DNA of 64,000 bases from Olsenella_K absiana. Its GTDB lineage: Bacteria; Actinomycetota; Coriobacteriia; Coriobacteriales; Atopobiaceae. Positions 8,425 through 17,105 of the stretch are shown here, in pieces. The DNA is taken from the NCBI RefSeq assembly GCF_036408855.1, contig NZ_JAZGJQ010000002.1, positions 282,555 to 346,554 of the forward strand, read 5' to 3'. Position numbers and translations under genes: made by a program. The notes below the pieces were generated by a model that had not been told where the DNA came from, searched no databases, and worked only from the letters and a program-made list of their open reading frames with translations. Each line of letters opens with the position of its first letter. Within the stretch, counting starts at the first letter, position 1.

Positions 8425-9111
8425 CTAGAGCACCTTGTACGACATGGAGGGCCCGCGGTCGGGAAGGTCTTCGTCCGCAGGCTCGTCGTAGTCGGGCTCG
8501 CCGTAGGCGTAGCCGTCGCCTGCGTAGCCGTCTTCGGCGCCCGAGCCGTCGGACGCCTCGGGCGCGCCCGCGTCGGCGGCGCCATCGGCTCCCCCGACCG
8601 GCGCGTCGAGGCCATCAGGCTCCTGCTCGCCAGGCGCGACGAGCCCCGAGACCAGGCTCACGAGGCCCGCGACCGTGGCGTCGACGTCCGGCACCGGCGC
8701 ACCGCCACCCGCGAAGGCCCAGTTCACGAGCCACACGGCGCTCGAGAGCGCCCCGGCCACCAGGGCGTCGTCTGGGCAGGCGAGCTGGACGTCGTAGAGG
8801 CGCCTCGGCTCGTCGACCAGCCAGGTGCGGCCCACGGAGACGTCGCCGGCCAGGTTGGTGCGCGCGAGCAGCTCGATGGTGACGTGCTCGAGCAGGTGCG
8901 CGACCTCCGTGTCGCCCATCACGTCGCGGAAGACGGTGCCGCCGTCGCCCATGCAGGCCTGGTCCACGATGCTCGGCATGAGGTTGTAGATGCGGGTCGT
9001 CGCCTCGAGGTCCTCGGAAGTGTAGAGGGGGCCGTCCGGAGCGACCTGGACCGTCGCCGTGAGGTACTGCGCGCCGACGACCACCTTGCGTATCACTATG
9101 AGCTGTGCCAT
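8425..9111 (-). CDS. Cyanophycin-synthetase N-domain-like protein, stand-alone
   Basis: 228 aa from ATG 9111, chosen because AGGAGAGGA lies about 9 nt upstream; the frame extends further but without a binding site. Residues 1-165 resemble the N-terminal domain of cyanophycin synthetase and related ATP-grasp/Mur-ligase fusions, including the characteristic GDTEVAHLLEHVTIEL at 67-81. Neither an ATP-grasp nor a Mur-ligase domain follows. Instead there is an acidic, low-complexity tail (about 175-220, rich in Asp/Glu/Gly/Tyr). A TATAAT hexamer on the minus strand at 9170-9175 is a plausible -10. Function unknown; it might bind a peptide or polymer without synthesising it. Confidence 0.6.
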   Translation of the reverse strand: MAQLIVIRKVVVGAQYLTATVQVAPDGPLYTSEDLEATTRIYNLMPSIVDQACMGDGGTVFRDVMGDTEVAHLLEHVTIELLARTNLAGDVSVGRTWLVDEPRRLYDVQLACPDDALVAGALSSAVWLVNWAFAGGGAPVPDVDATVAGLVSLVSGLVAPGEQEPDGLDAPVGGADGAADAGAPEASDGSGAEDGYAGDGYAYGEPDYDEPADEDLPDRGPSMSYKVL

Positions 9112-9187
9112 CGGGCGAGCTCCTCTCCTGGCAGCGGACGTCCGGGCCCTGCGTCCCGGGTACCCCGCCATTATAGGTAACCGCGCG

Positions 9188-10519
9188 CTAGTCGACGTCC
9201 TTCTCGCCCGCGGCGTCCGGTCCCTGGTCCGCCTCGGGCTCCGGCGCCGTCACGCGCAGCATCGCGATGCGCCGGCCGCGCATGCTCTGGATGCGGAAGT
9301 GGTACCCGTCCTTCTCGAACACGTCGCCAGGGTGCGGCACGCTGTCCGCGAGCTCGAAGACGAAGCCGCCGATGGTCTCGTACTCCTCGTTGTCCTCGAT
9401 GGGCCAGCCCAGCTCGATGGCGTCGTCGATGGAGTAGCGGCCGTCCACGAGCCACTCGCGCTCGCCGATCTTGGTGAGGTACTTGTTGTCCGGGTCGAAC
9501 TCGTCCTCGATCTCTCCCACGATCTCCTCGACGATGTCCTCGATCGTGATGATGCCGGCCGTGCCGCCGTACTCGTCCACCACGATGACCATCTGGTCGT
9601 GGCTCGTCTTCATCTCCTGCAGCAGCGGGATGATGTCCTTGGTGTCGGGCACGAAGCTCGCGTCACGCACGAACCTGCGGATCGGCAGGGCGCCGGCCCC
9701 GTCCTCCAGAATCGGGGTGATGAGGTCCTTGATGTGGGCGATGCCTACGATCCTGTCGACGTCGTCGTGGTAGACCGGGATGCGCGAGAAGCCCGTCTGA
9801 CGCATCTTGTCGAGCACCTCGCGGGCGCTCTCCGTGTCCTCGACCGCCGTCATGTCCACGCGCGGGATCATGACCTCGCGCGCGATGGTGTCGCCCAGGT
9901 CGATGACCTCGTGGATCATGGACTTCTCCTCGTCGGAGAGGTCCTCCGAGTCCTTGACCATGTAGCGGATCTCGTCCTCGCTGACCTCGTTGCGGTCCTC
10001 GGTGGTCTTCACGTGCAGGAGCCTCGCGAGGCCGTTCGCGCTGGCGGAGGTGAGCCACACGAGCGGGCGGGCGACGGTCGCGAAGGTCTTGAGTGGGCCT
10101 GCGACGCGCTTGGCCACGCTCTCGGCGTCGGCCATGGCCATCCGCTTGGGCACGAGCTCGCCCACCACGATGGAGAAGTACGAGACGATCAGGGTGATAA
10201 CGATGGGCGCGAGGGTGGCCGCCAGGGAGACCGACATTCCCCGCGAGACCATCCACGCAGCGAAGGGCTCAGAGAGGTTCGTCGCGGCGAACGCCGAGGA
10301 GGCGAAGCCCACGAGCGTGATGGCGACCTGGATCGCGGCGAGCGCGGCGTCGGGGTTCTCGCTCATACCGGCGGCGACGGCCGCCCTGCGGTCGCCCTCC
10401 TCGGCATCGTGATCGAGTAGCACCTTCTTCGCTGTCGAGATCGCCATCTCGGACATCGAGAAATAGCCGTTGACGATGGTGAGCAGGATGGTGACGATGA
10501 TGCTGAGTGCTATGTCCAT
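9188..10519 (-). CDS. CNNM/CorC (HlyC) family membrane transporter
   Basis: 443 aa. An N-terminal DUF21/CNNM membrane domain (about 1-190, four hydrophobic segments; VSYFSIVVGELVPKRMA is the family signature) precedes a CBS-domain pair (about 205-335; MIPRVDMTAVEDTESA, DEYGGTAGIITIEDIVEEIVGE) and a C-terminal CorC/HlyC domain (about 345-430). Such proteins are linked to Mg2+/Co2+ efflux or homeostasis; the old name haemolysin is misleading. It stands alone between the CphA-N-like and lectin-NlpC genes. Confidence 0.9.
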   Translation of the reverse strand: MDIALSIIVTILLTIVNGYFSMSEMAISTAKKVLLDHDAEEGDRRAAVAAGMSENPDAALAAIQVAITLVGFASSAFAATNLSEPFAAWMVSRGMSVSLAATLAPIVITLIVSYFSIVVGELVPKRMAMADAESVAKRVAGPLKTFATVARPLVWLTSASANGLARLLHVKTTEDRNEVSEDEIRYMVKDSEDLSDEEKSMIHEVIDLGDTIAREVMIPRVDMTAVEDTESAREVLDKMRQTGFSRIPVYHDDVDRIVGIAHIKDLITPILEDGAGALPIRRFVRDASFVPDTKDIIPLLQEMKTSHDQMVIVVDEYGGTAGIITIEDIVEEIVGEIEDEFDPDNKYLTKIGEREWLVDGRYSIDDAIELGWPIEDNEEYETIGGFVFELADSVPHPGDVFEKDGYHFRIQSMRGRRIAMLRVTAPEPEADQGPDAAGEKDVD

Positions 10520-10694
10520 GCGCTAAGGCGCAACCTCCTATTGGGCCCCGCCGCGCGGGCGCCCACGCGGGCCGTGCCCCGCGCGGGCGCCCATGCCCGC
10601 GGCCCTCGGCGCTCCCTCTCAGGTCACGCCGGCACACGTCCCTTTTTCTTGGAAAGAGTCTACCAGAGCGCGCACCCGGCCGCGGCGACGCCCC

Positions 10695-13334
10695 CTAGCA
10701 GTAGGCCGTGAAGCGCAGGATGCCGTCCCAGCCCTGGCTGGTGTGCAAGCCGCGCTGCGCTCTCCAGGGGCTCACGCAGATCTCCTCGGCCGTCTGGTCG
10801 CCGGGCCGGCCGCCGATAGCGCCGCCCCACTCGTTGCCGCGCGCCTCGACCATCTGCGTGTGCGAGATCATCGCGGCGACGTGGTGCACCTCGCTCAGCA
10901 TGATGTCGCCGGGCTGCGCCTCCGCGGGGTTGACGTCAGAGATCCACTGCCAGCCCCTGGCCTGCAGGTTAGACCTCAGGTTGCCCGTGTAGCTCGCGCT
11001 GCCGGTGCCGAAGCCCGCCCACCTGAGGCAGGAGATGACGAGCGAGGAGCAGTCGTAGTCGCCGTACTCTCCCCAGCGGTAATCCTGGTCGTAGCCGTGG
11101 CTGTCGTCGTTCGCCATCGCGAGCATCTCGTTCTCGAAGTCGATGAGCCTGCCCATGGTCGAGGAGGCGGCGCAGCTCCTGATCAGCCAGCGCTGCGCCG
11201 CGGTGCCGTTGGAGTCCCAGATCTGGACGTTGGCGCCGTCGGCGGTGCTCGCGCCCGAGACGTCCAGGACCTTGCCGCTCTCGTTCACGAAGGTGGCCTG
11301 GCCGTCCGTGAACCGGAGGCGCCAGCGCTGGGCGCTCGTGCCGCGACCCGTCTGCTGGTCCACGTTGGTGCCCGCGCGTCCGGCGTCGCCGTCGGCGGTG
11401 AGCGCCTTGTTGCTCGCACCGCTCACGAGGGTGTAGTAGCCGTTGCCGAGCCCGTAGACGTACCAGCGCTGGGCGTCGGAGTCGTTCGCGCCCCAGAGCT
11501 GGACGTTGGCGCCGTTCTCGTAGGCGCCGCCGTTGAGGTCGAGGGCCCTGTTCGTGTCGAGCGCGGAGCGCAGCGTGTACCAGCCGTCGTCGAGGGCACT
11601 GATGCCCACGAGGTCCCAAACCTGCGCGAGCGTGCCGTTAGCCACCCACGTCTGGACGTTGGTGCCCGAGGAGGCGTTCGCGCAGGACACGTCGAGCGCC
11701 CTGCCGGTCGTGGGGTCGACGAGCGTGAGGCCGGCGCCGAGCACGTAGCCGAGCCTCCAGAGGAAGCTGTTGCCAGCCTGCACCACGTTGGTGCCGTCGC
11801 AGGCCAGGCGCAGGCCGGAGCCGAGGTTAGTGATCGCGTAGCCGCCGTCCTTGCGCGAGACGTACCACCTCTGGGCGGTCGTCCCGTTCCAGGCGTAGTC
11901 CTGCACGTTGGCGCCAACCGAGGTGGAACCGCCCGCGACGTCGAGCGCCTGCGCGTTGCCGAGGCGGGTCGCGATCCGGTAGACGCCGTCCGCGACGCTC
12001 GGGGTCCAGGCCTCGAGCTTGAAGAGCTCGTCCTTGTCGCCCGCGGAGCCGAGGGTCACGCCCGAGAAGAGCCCGGAGCGGTTGGAGAAGACGAGGCCGG
12101 TCTGCTTGTTGACGAAGCCGTAGGCGCCGTCCTTGCGGTAGATGAGCCAGAGCTGGGAGTCGTCCGTGGAGTTCGCCCGCTGGCGGATGCCGGCGCCGGG
12201 GACCACGTCGTCCTCGTCGGACGCGAGGGAGAGGCCGGAGCGCAGGTTCTGGATGCGCCAGTAGTCGCCCTCGCGCGTGATGCGGTAGGCCTGGCGGTCG
12301 GCGGAGGTACCCGCCTCCATGACGAGGCCGCCGCCGCTGTCCCGGCTTCCACCGGCCACGGAGACGCCGCGGCCGTCAGCGTCGCTCACGATGGCGTAAT
12401 CGACCCCGTCCAGGCCGTCCACGACGTCGAGCCCGCTGGCGGCCAGGCGCGCGGCCTCCTTGGCGGCACGCTCGAGGCTGCGCAGGCGCCAGAGCTGCGC
12501 CGCCGTGCCGTTCGCGTGCCAGAGCTGCAGGTTGGTGCCATTCGACGTCTGCGCGCCGCTCGCGTCGAGCGCGAGCTCGGGGTGCGCGGCGAGGAGCAGG
12601 TACGCGAGGCCCTGGACGCGGTCGACCCACTTGACGGTCCAGCGCTGCGCCTCCGTGCCGTTGGGCTCGTACTGCCAGACGTTGCCGCCGTCCTTGAACT
12701 GCGCGCACGCCACGTCGAGGGCCTTGCCTGAGTTGGCGTTCCTGATGGTGTAGGAGCCGTCGTCGTTTCGCTCGAAGGTCCACTGCTGGGCGGCCGTGCC
12801 GTTGGACTCGTAGAGCTGCACGTTCGCACCGTCGTCGCGCGAGCCCGCGCTCACGTCAACCACGCCGCGCGTGCCGTCGTGCTCGTTCTGGATGACGAAG
12901 GTCTCGCCCTCGAGGGACTCCTCGGCGGGGACGGGCTCGGCGGGGACGGGCTCGGCGTCCGTGGCCTCCGCAGCCGCAGGCTCCTCCGCGGATGCCGCCT
13001 CGTCGCCGGCTGCGGTAGAGGCCTCCGGGGCGGAGAAGGACGCGCCCTTGGCGGCGCTCGCCGAGCCGTCCGGGGTGGTCGAGGGCGCGTTCGTGTCGGT
13101 GACCTTGGACGTGGTGGCCTTGGACGCATCCGCCGTGGCGGCACCCGTAGCGGAGCTAGCGCCTGCGGCAGCGTCGGCACCTGCGGCGGCGTCGGCGGCG
13201 GTGGCCAGCTGGGTCGTGACGACGGACGGAGCAGACGCGGGCTCGGCGGCGAGCGCCGCCGCGGGGGCGGCTCCGAAGGCGGCCGAGACGATGAGCGCAG
13301 CCGCCGCGCCCCTGAAGAAGGAGGCGGGTCTCAT
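10695..13334 (-). CDS. Secreted ricin-lectin-repeat NlpC/P60 peptidoglycan hydrolase
   Basis: 879 aa. Signal peptide (about 1-29, ending AAALAAEP), an Ala/Thr/Glu/Pro-rich linker (30-135), then about ten ricin B-type (beta-trefoil) repeats with the recurring G(A/T)NVQLW...NGTAAQRW signature (about 140-735). The C-terminal NlpC/P60-type cysteine peptidase has catalytic Cys about 762 in YDCSSLV and His about 817/818 in EVHHVAAMI. The predicted role is cell-wall hydrolysis with carbohydrate targeting. It shares architecture with the L,D-transpeptidase at 22252-25110. An NlpC/P60 fold is expected to cut D-Glu-diaminoacid bonds; the exact bond is inference. The first repeats are the best conserved; two central ones (about 300-435) are degenerate. 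Confidence 0.92.
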   Translation of the reverse strand: MRPASFFRGAAAALIVSAAFGAAPAAALAAEPASAPSVVTTQLATAADAAAGADAAAGASSATGAATADASKATTSKVTDTNAPSTTPDGSASAAKGASFSAPEASTAAGDEAASAEEPAAAEATDAEPVPAEPVPAEESLEGETFVIQNEHDGTRGVVDVSAGSRDDGANVQLYESNGTAAQQWTFERNDDGSYTIRNANSGKALDVACAQFKDGGNVWQYEPNGTEAQRWTVKWVDRVQGLAYLLLAAHPELALDASGAQTSNGTNLQLWHANGTAAQLWRLRSLERAAKEAARLAASGLDVVDGLDGVDYAIVSDADGRGVSVAGGSRDSGGGLVMEAGTSADRQAYRITREGDYWRIQNLRSGLSLASDEDDVVPGAGIRQRANSTDDSQLWLIYRKDGAYGFVNKQTGLVFSNRSGLFSGVTLGSAGDKDELFKLEAWTPSVADGVYRIATRLGNAQALDVAGGSTSVGANVQDYAWNGTTAQRWYVSRKDGGYAITNLGSGLRLACDGTNVVQAGNSFLWRLGYVLGAGLTLVDPTTGRALDVSCANASSGTNVQTWVANGTLAQVWDLVGISALDDGWYTLRSALDTNRALDLNGGAYENGANVQLWGANDSDAQRWYVYGLGNGYYTLVSGASNKALTADGDAGRAGTNVDQQTGRGTSAQRWRLRFTDGQATFVNESGKVLDVSGASTADGANVQIWDSNGTAAQRWLIRSCAASSTMGRLIDFENEMLAMANDDSHGYDQDYRWGEYGDYDCSSLVISCLRWAGFGTGSASYTGNLRSNLQARGWQWISDVNPAEAQPGDIMLSEVHHVAAMISHTQMVEARGNEWGGAIGGRPGDQTAEEICVSPWRAQRGLHTSQGWDGILRFTAYC

Positions 13335-13509
13335 ATGAATAGTCCAATCGGTTGGCGTACGGGGCCGACGAGGGCCCTCGCGGGCCTCCCGCCGACAACA
13401 AGTACTTATAGCACTTCACCCGGCCTCTCGATGAAACCTGAAAAGACCGGGATACGGTGGCCGGCGGGCAAGTCGAACGTGCAGGCCCGGCGCCCTCCGG
13501 CGCGGGGGC

Positions 13510-15102
13510 TTAGAAGTTCGCGTAGGCGAAGGTGACGCCCGCGGTCACGGTCGTGGGCAGGGAGGCCGCGAAGATAAGGCCGACCACCACGTAGAGGATG
13601 ACTCGCTGGTAGAACTTCCACGAGAGGATCTTGTCGCGCACGTCGACGCCCCTCTCCTCCGCCACGTCGACGACGGCGACGACCAGCATCGCCGCGAAGG
13701 CGACCCAGGAGATGCCCAGCGTCGCGGCGTCGGTGACACCCATGTCGGCGAGGACGGTCGTGAGCGGCTGGGCAGGTGCGAACTTGAGGAACGTGTTGTG
13801 CAGGGCGAGCAGGGAGACGCTGACGCTCGCGATACAGTCGAAGTAGCGTCCTATGTTAACCATGACGAACGTACGGACGACGGTGAAGACGTAGTAGGGC
13901 TTGCTGTCATCGCGCACGTGGAGACGGGCCTTCATGCTGTGGAAGACGGGCTCGAAGAGGTCGGCCAGGGCCACGACGATGCCGTTGTACATGCCCCACG
14001 CGATGAAGTGCCACTCCGCACCGTGCCAGAGGCCCACGAAGAAGAAGACTATGAGGTTGGCGATGCAGGCCGGCAGCGTACGACCGATGTGATGCGGGGT
14101 GTGCGCCTGCGCCCACTTGCTGAAGCGCTGCATGGGCTTGGTCAGCGCGATGGGGTAGAAGAGGTAGTCGCGCATGAAGACGCCGAGGGACTTGTGCCAC
14201 CTGCGCCAGAAGTCTGCGATGGAGACGGAGAGGTACGGTTGCCGGAAGTTCTCGGACATCTCGATGCCAAAGAGCTCCGAGACGCCCTCGACCATGTCGA
14301 TGCCGCCGGAGAAGTCGCCGTACATGAAGAACGAGTACAAGACGATGCCGACCACGATAGCGGCGCCGGGGGTGTCGGACCCGATCGCCGCGAGGATGGC
14401 GCTGACGTTGGCCGTCAGCATGCTCGCGATCGCGCATTTCTTGAGCAGGCCCAGGCCGAGCCGGAGCAGCCCGCGCTGGACCTTGCGGAGCTCGACGTGG
14501 TGGACCTCGGAGAGCTGCGGGGACATCTCGTCGTAGCGGTTGATGGGCCCCTGGATGAAGCAGGGGAAGTACGAGACGAACGCGAGGTAGCGCAGGAAGT
14601 TCCGCTCGGGCGCGAACTTGTCGTTGTACGTGTCGATCAGGTACATGGCCGACATGAACGTGTAGAACGAGATGCCCATCGGCAGCAGGATGCCCAGGCT
14701 CGAGGGCGAGGGGGCGAGGTTGAAGTTGAAGAGGATGACGTTCCAGTACTTGAGGTAGCCGAGCACGCCCAGGATCACCACGAGGGCCGCCACCAGGACG
14801 ACGCGCTTGCGGCGCTTGAGCTCAGCCTTGAGCCGCTTGCGCTCGGCCTTGTCCTTGGTCGCCTTGCGGCGCGCCTTGTAGCTGGCCGTGAGCTTGCCGA
14901 AGGCCTGCGAGGCGAGCCAGGTCGGCAACGCCGCGGTGAGGATGAAGACCATGCCGGAGAGGTTGGCGGCGAGGTAGTAGAAGACGAAGTTCGCGACCAG
15001 TATCACGACCCACTGGTAGCGGCCGCAGAGCCTGCCCACAAGGTAGTAGACACAGAGAAGTGCCAGCACGAAGAGCACGAACGCTAGGGAGATGATCTGC
15101 AT
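13510..15102 (-). CDS. dltB: MBOAT O-acyltransferase (DltB/AlgI-like)
   Basis: 530 aa from ATG 15102 (MQIISLAFVLF, directly a membrane helix). An in-frame ATG at 15144 would add 14 polar residues; neither has a strong ribosome binding site. About 12 hydrophobic segments. MBOAT signatures are SYFPCFIQGPINRY (about 170-185), SIADFWRRWHKSL (about 290-300) and the catalytic-His motif FVGLWHGAEWHFIAWGMYNG (about 350-370). The family includes DltB, which transfers D-Ala from DltC outward, and AlgI/PatA-type O-acetyltransferases. The nearby dltA, dltC and DltD-like genes favour the DltB role, although this gene is on the opposite strand and 3.6 kb away. At 530 aa it is longer than typical DltB (about 400), so an AlgI-like acetyl transfer is a real alternative. 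Confidence 0.8.
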   Translation of the reverse strand: MQIISLAFVLFVLALLCVYYLVGRLCGRYQWVVILVANFVFYYLAANLSGMVFILTAALPTWLASQAFGKLTASYKARRKATKDKAERKRLKAELKRRKRVVLVAALVVILGVLGYLKYWNVILFNFNLAPSPSSLGILLPMGISFYTFMSAMYLIDTYNDKFAPERNFLRYLAFVSYFPCFIQGPINRYDEMSPQLSEVHHVELRKVQRGLLRLGLGLLKKCAIASMLTANVSAILAAIGSDTPGAAIVVGIVLYSFFMYGDFSGGIDMVEGVSELFGIEMSENFRQPYLSVSIADFWRRWHKSLGVFMRDYLFYPIALTKPMQRFSKWAQAHTPHHIGRTLPACIANLIVFFFVGLWHGAEWHFIAWGMYNGIVVALADLFEPVFHSMKARLHVRDDSKPYYVFTVVRTFVMVNIGRYFDCIASVSVSLLALHNTFLKFAPAQPLTTVLADMGVTDAATLGISWVAFAAMLVVAVVDVAEERGVDVRDKILSWKFYQRVILYVVVGLIFAASLPTTVTAGVTFAYANF

Positions 15103-15193
15103 GGGTACCAAAATCTGATAGCGAGCTGACGGTTTCCCAGCCATCCTAGCATGCGTGGGCCCACCCCCCGCCGCCGCCCCTCGTCGCCCATGC

Positions 15194-15199
15194 TATTCT
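15194..15199 (+). promoter_or_regulatory. Candidate extended -10 of the FprA gene
   Basis: TATTCT preceded by TG with one base between (TGCTATTCT), an extended -10 arrangement, about 175 nt before the FprA start. The long leader (15200-15375) holds no recognised riboswitch. Confidence 0.3.
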
Positions 15200-15375
15200 C
15201 ATCCTTAGCAACAAAGTTGCCCCGCGCACCGCCCAGCGCGCGGGGCGCGTATGACGCACGGCACGTGCAAGCAGCCCGAACGCAGCTCGAAGACGGCCCG
15301 CCAGCTGCTCCGACCGACCTGCGGGCACCTCGGGGGCAGCTTGTGACGCAAGCGACTTGAGAAGGGATGGACTCC

Positions 15376-16581
15376 ATGCTGAGCGCAGTCAAGGTTCTGC
15401 CCGATGTCTACTGGGTCGGTGGCGTGGACTGGAACGCCCGCGAGTTCCACGGATACACCACCGAGGACGGCATCACCTACAACGCCTACCTCATCCTGGA
15501 CGAGAAGGTCACCCTCGTCGACACCGCCAAGATCACCTTCAAGGACGAGTTCCTGCAGCGCATCGCCAGCGTGATCGACCCGTCGAAGATCGACGTCGTC
15601 ATCTGCAACCACGTGGAGATGGACCACTCCGGCAATATCCCCACCATCAAGGAGCTGGCGCCCTCCGCGCAGGTCTATTGCACGCCGCAGGCGGTCAAGG
15701 AGCTCACGGCGCACTACGGTGACCTCGGGTACACCCCGGTCAAGACGGGCGACACCCTCTCCATCGGCCGTCGCACCCTCTCCTTCGTGCAGACCCCCAT
15801 GGTGCACTGGCCGGACAACATGGTCACGCTCGACGTGGAGGACAAGATCCTGTTCTCCAACGACGCGTTCGGCCAGCACTTCGCCAGCTCCGCCCGCTTC
15901 GACGACGAGAACGACATCCACGAGGTCATGAAGCAGGCGCGCAAGTACTACGCCAACATCGTGCAGCCCTACCGCATGCAGGCGGCGAACGCCGTCAAGG
16001 CCGTGCGCTCCCTGGGCCCCGACGCGATCGACCTGATCGCCCCGGCCCACGGCATCATCTGGCGCAGCTACGTGAAGGACATCCTCGACGCCTACGAGAA
16101 CGTCTTCGTCTCCGGCAAGCTCGAGGACAAGGCCCTCATCGCCTACGACTCCATGTGGGGTTCCACCGACAAGATCGCGCACGCCATCTGCGACGGCTTC
16201 CTTGCCGAGGGCGTGTCGGCCCACCTCATGGACCTCAAGGCCAACCACCTCTCCGACGCCATGGACGTCTTCCTGGACTCCCGCTACGTCGCGGTCGGAT
16301 CGCCTACGCTCAACAGCAACATGATGCCCCTGACCTCGTCGTTCCTGACCTACATGCGCGGGCTCTCGCCCAAGCAGAACAACGGCGACCGCATCGGGTT
16401 CGCCTTCGGCTCCTACGGCTGGGCACCGCTCGGCCCCAAGAACATCCAGGCGGAGCTCGAGGCCGACGGCTTCCAGACGCCGGAGGCCCCCTTCATGTTC
16501 AACTGGATCCCGACCCAGGAGTACCTCGACCAGGTGCGCGAGAAGGTCCGCGCCGTGGTGAGGGCCCAGCGGGAGGCGTAG
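15376..16581 (+). CDS. fprA: FprA-family A-type flavoprotein (flavodiiron protein)
   Basis: 401 aa. The N-terminal metallo-beta-lactamase-like diiron domain (about 1-245) has H79-x-E81-x-D83-H84 in NHVEMDHSGN, a ligand His in TPMVHWPDN, Asp in FSNDAFGQH and His in APAHGIIW. The C-terminal flavodoxin domain (about 248-400) begins KALIAYDSMWGSTDKIA. Such enzymes reduce O2 to water or NO to N2O and protect anaerobes. The start is ATG 15376 because GAAGGG ends 9 nt upstream; ATG 15367 has no spacing to it. Position inside a cell-wall gene island looks incidental. A strong terminator follows at 16613. Confidence 0.95.
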   Translation: MLSAVKVLPDVYWVGGVDWNAREFHGYTTEDGITYNAYLILDEKVTLVDTAKITFKDEFLQRIASVIDPSKIDVVICNHVEMDHSGNIPTIKELAPSAQVYCTPQAVKELTAHYGDLGYTPVKTGDTLSIGRRTLSFVQTPMVHWPDNMVTLDVEDKILFSNDAFGQHFASSARFDDENDIHEVMKQARKYYANIVQPYRMQAANAVKAVRSLGPDAIDLIAPAHGIIWRSYVKDILDAYENVFVSGKLEDKALIAYDSMWGSTDKIAHAICDGFLAEGVSAHLMDLKANHLSDAMDVFLDSRYVAVGSPTLNSNMMPLTSSFLTYMRGLSPKQNNGDRIGFAFGSYGWAPLGPKNIQAELEADGFQTPEAPFMFNWIPTQEYLDQVREKVRAVVRAQREA

Positions 16582-16612
16582 GCGCGCCGGAGCGAGGCAC
16601 CCTAGCAGCACG

Positions 16613-16651
16613 AAGGCGGGACCCGACCAGCTGGCCGGGTCCCGCCTTTTT
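16613..16651 (+). terminator. Rho-independent terminator of fprA
   Basis: AAGGCGGGACCCG (16613-16625) pairs with CGGGTCCCGCCTT (16636-16648), a 13-bp perfect stem with a 10-nt loop, followed by TTT. It lies 30 nt after the fprA stop. Confidence 0.9.
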
Positions 16652-16771
16652 GCGCCGCCGTCGCCAGGAGGCGAAGGGGACGGCAGGAGCAGCGCGGACG
16701 GGGGCATCGGATGCGCGACGGCCATACCAAGCGGGGCGAAATGCGGCGTCCGGCGCCGGACGGAGGCGCCT

Positions 16772-16987
16772 GCGCAACGCCCCGGGCCAGGCTTTGCAGT
16801 TTTGCGAGTTGTGGACGGGTCCCCGGAGGCACCGGCGTCCCCGAGCCCAGCGCATGCGGCCGGCGACCGGGGTTTCTCCGAGCGGGACCGCTCCATGGGG
16901 GCCACTCGCGCGCCCTATCCCGCACGCCTCCAGGTCCGAGGCGTCCATAAGTCGGAAAACTGCACCGGTTCGCCCTCGGAACTGCGC
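16772..16987. repeat. 216-bp inverted-repeat element, copy 3
   Basis: It lies in the otherwise empty 16652-17105 gap. Left arm on the plus strand: GCGCAACGCC, then TTTGCAGTTTTGCGAGTTG and TGGACG. Right arm on the minus strand from 16987: GCGCAGTTCC, then GTGCAGTTTTCCGACTTA and TGGACG. Both arms are 46 nt with matched spacing. The interior differs from copies 1 and 2, so only the arms are shared. No gene is seen elsewhere in this 450-bp gap. Confidence 0.78.
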
Positions 16988-17105
16988 CAGGCCCATCGCG
17001 CCAACCCCACCGCGCCAGGCGCCGGGCGCGGTGGCGGTCCCCCGACGCGGGGCCCGCCGGAGCAGCGGCGCGGGTCCCCGCCGCGAGTCCCCGCGCCCCG
17101 AGCTC

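Noticed and set aside
15145..15375. Long leader of fprA as a possible riboswitch
   Set aside because: No conserved riboswitch features recognised; only short GC hairpins expected by chance.
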